DNA of 32,274 nucleotides from Bacteroides sp. (GTDB taxonomy: Bacteria > Bacteroidota > Bacteroidia > Bacteroidales > Bacteroidaceae), in contig JAFURM010000021.1 of assembly GCA_017471925.1 (NCBI GenBank), forward strand, positions 1 to 32,274, in the 5' to 3' direction. The number at the start of each line of letters is the position of its first letter. Position 1 is the first letter of the stretch. The notes under the pieces are model-generated. The model saw only the letters and a list, made by a program, of their open reading frames with translations, was not told the DNA's origin and did not search any database. Below, one piece after another: positions 31,844 through 32,274 of this stretch. Made by a program: the position numbers and the translations under genes.

Positions 31844-32274
31844 TGAACTTTGACCCTTTTGGTCAAGTTGAATAGCCCCCTTTGGTCTTAATGTGATTGC
31901 CCCTTTTGGGTAAAATAAGATTGACCATTGGGTTGCAAGCATTATTAGACTTTTTTTGTGTAGATTTGAATACCCAAGTCCTGGTGTGACGGGCTGTCCG
32001 TGAGTACAAGTTCCACACAAAGGTTGTCGGTCATGTCGAGCACTATGCCGCAGACCAGATGTATATTGATTTTGCCGGTGACAGGCTTGAAGTCGTTGAC
32101 GAGATGACCGGGGAGACGAAGAAAGCCGAGGTATTTGTTGCCGTTCTGCCGTTCAGTCATTACACCTACTGCGAAGCCGTATGGTCACAACGCAAGGAAG
32201 ACCTGATAAAAGGTTGTGAGAATGCCATGCTGTATTTTGAAGGTGCTCCGGCTGCCATTGTTCCCGACAATCTG
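31844..32274 (+). mobile_element. IS21-family insertion sequence remnant (left end and damaged istA; continues past the window)
   Basis: Four related 12-14-bp words, TTTGACCCTTTTGG (31849), ATAGCCCCCTTTGG (31872), ATTGCCCCTTTTGG (31896) and ATTGACCATTGG (31920), recur every 23-24 bp. This matches the multiple terminal repeats bound by IstA at IS21 ends. The left boundary is probably the TGAACTTT near 31844, since IS21 ends begin with TG. An IstA fragment follows on the + strand. IstB and the right end would lie outside the window. Confidence 0.75.
31990..32274 (+). pseudogene. istA: IS21 transposase IstA, missing its N-terminal part and cut by the window end
   Basis: After a TGA at 31987-31989 the frame gives REYKFHTKVVGHVEHYAADQ and on through MYIDFAGDRLEVV to APAAIVPDNL at the last base. 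This is the start of the DDE catalytic domain: first Asp in YIDFAG and second Asp in VPDNL, about 70 residues apart. Normal IstA has some 100 or more residues with a helix-turn-helix before this domain. Here only about 146 bp separate the presumed IS end from this frame, and they contain no matching HTH coding. The gene therefore seems to have lost its 5' end through internal deletion. Confidence 0.82.

Noticed and set aside
31584-32160. Three minus-strand open frames near the right edge
   Set aside because: Two cover hairpins and IS end repeats, and the third is antisense to the istA fragment. None shows a domain or a promoter.

Overview
The window looks like chromosomal DNA from a member of the Bacteroidales, most likely Bacteroidaceae. 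The evidence is Bacteroidetes-type promoters (TTTG, then about 19-20 bp, then TAnnTTTG) ahead of many genes, typical Bacteroides families (DUF5020, DUF4369, NamZ/DUF1343, an N-succinylornithine-type transcarbamylase, OprP-like porin, a SARP-type membrane regulator), and lipoproteins with acidic residues after the lipobox cysteine. The coding DNA appears unusually GC-rich for Bacteroides, so I do not name a species. No prophage, CRISPR array or plasmid backbone is visible. The only mobile DNA is a 5'-damaged IS21-type element at the right edge.

Layout. 1-890: tail of an unknown gene and a DUF5020 barrel protein. 1079-5761 (+): a variant RecQ-like helicase, a surface-type lipoprotein and a NamZ-like exo-N-acetylmuramidase. 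5877-11995 (-): five genes in one orientation, read from high to low coordinates: a small cysteine-rich AraC-type regulator, a 956-residue coiled-coil lipoprotein, an outer-membrane barrel, a DUF4369-like lipoprotein and an OmpA-family protein. 12027-12440 holds no convincing gene. 12531-13616 (-): mannose-1-phosphate guanylyltransferase with a textbook terminator. 13719-13927 (+): tRNA-Leu(CAA) with promoter and terminator. 14075-16732 (+): a one-protein transmembrane regulator (beta-propeller-like sensor, one TM helix, SARP-like winged helix). 16733-17059: a tandem-repeat and palindrome island. 17060-20347 (-): secreted GH2 glycosidase. 20507-22596 (+): proA and a lipoprotein polysaccharide deacetylase. 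22647-23828 (-): porin. 23925-24962 (+): arginine-pathway transcarbamylase. 24979-26490 (-): TPR sensor kinase lacking the usual phosphoacceptor histidine. 26521-29775 (-): mtaB, LpxL-like acyltransferase and GT2 glycosyltransferase operon. 29828-31534 (+): acyl-CoA/ACP synthetase. 31844-32274: IS21 remnant.

How the genes fit together. Most of the window concerns the cell envelope: peptidoglycan turnover (NamZ), lipid A acylation and sugar transfer (LpxL-like, GT2), GDP-mannose supply (ManC), porins, and glycan degradation (GH2). The best candidate for an undescribed system is the regulator/coiled-coil lipoprotein/barrel/lipoprotein/OmpA cluster at 5877-11995. It has a 12-bp palindrome over its promoter and start codon and reads as a self-contained, regulated envelope structure that could link outer membrane, cell surface and peptidoglycan. 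The second candidate is the kelch-TM-SARP protein, which seems to combine sensing and DNA binding without a phosphorelay.
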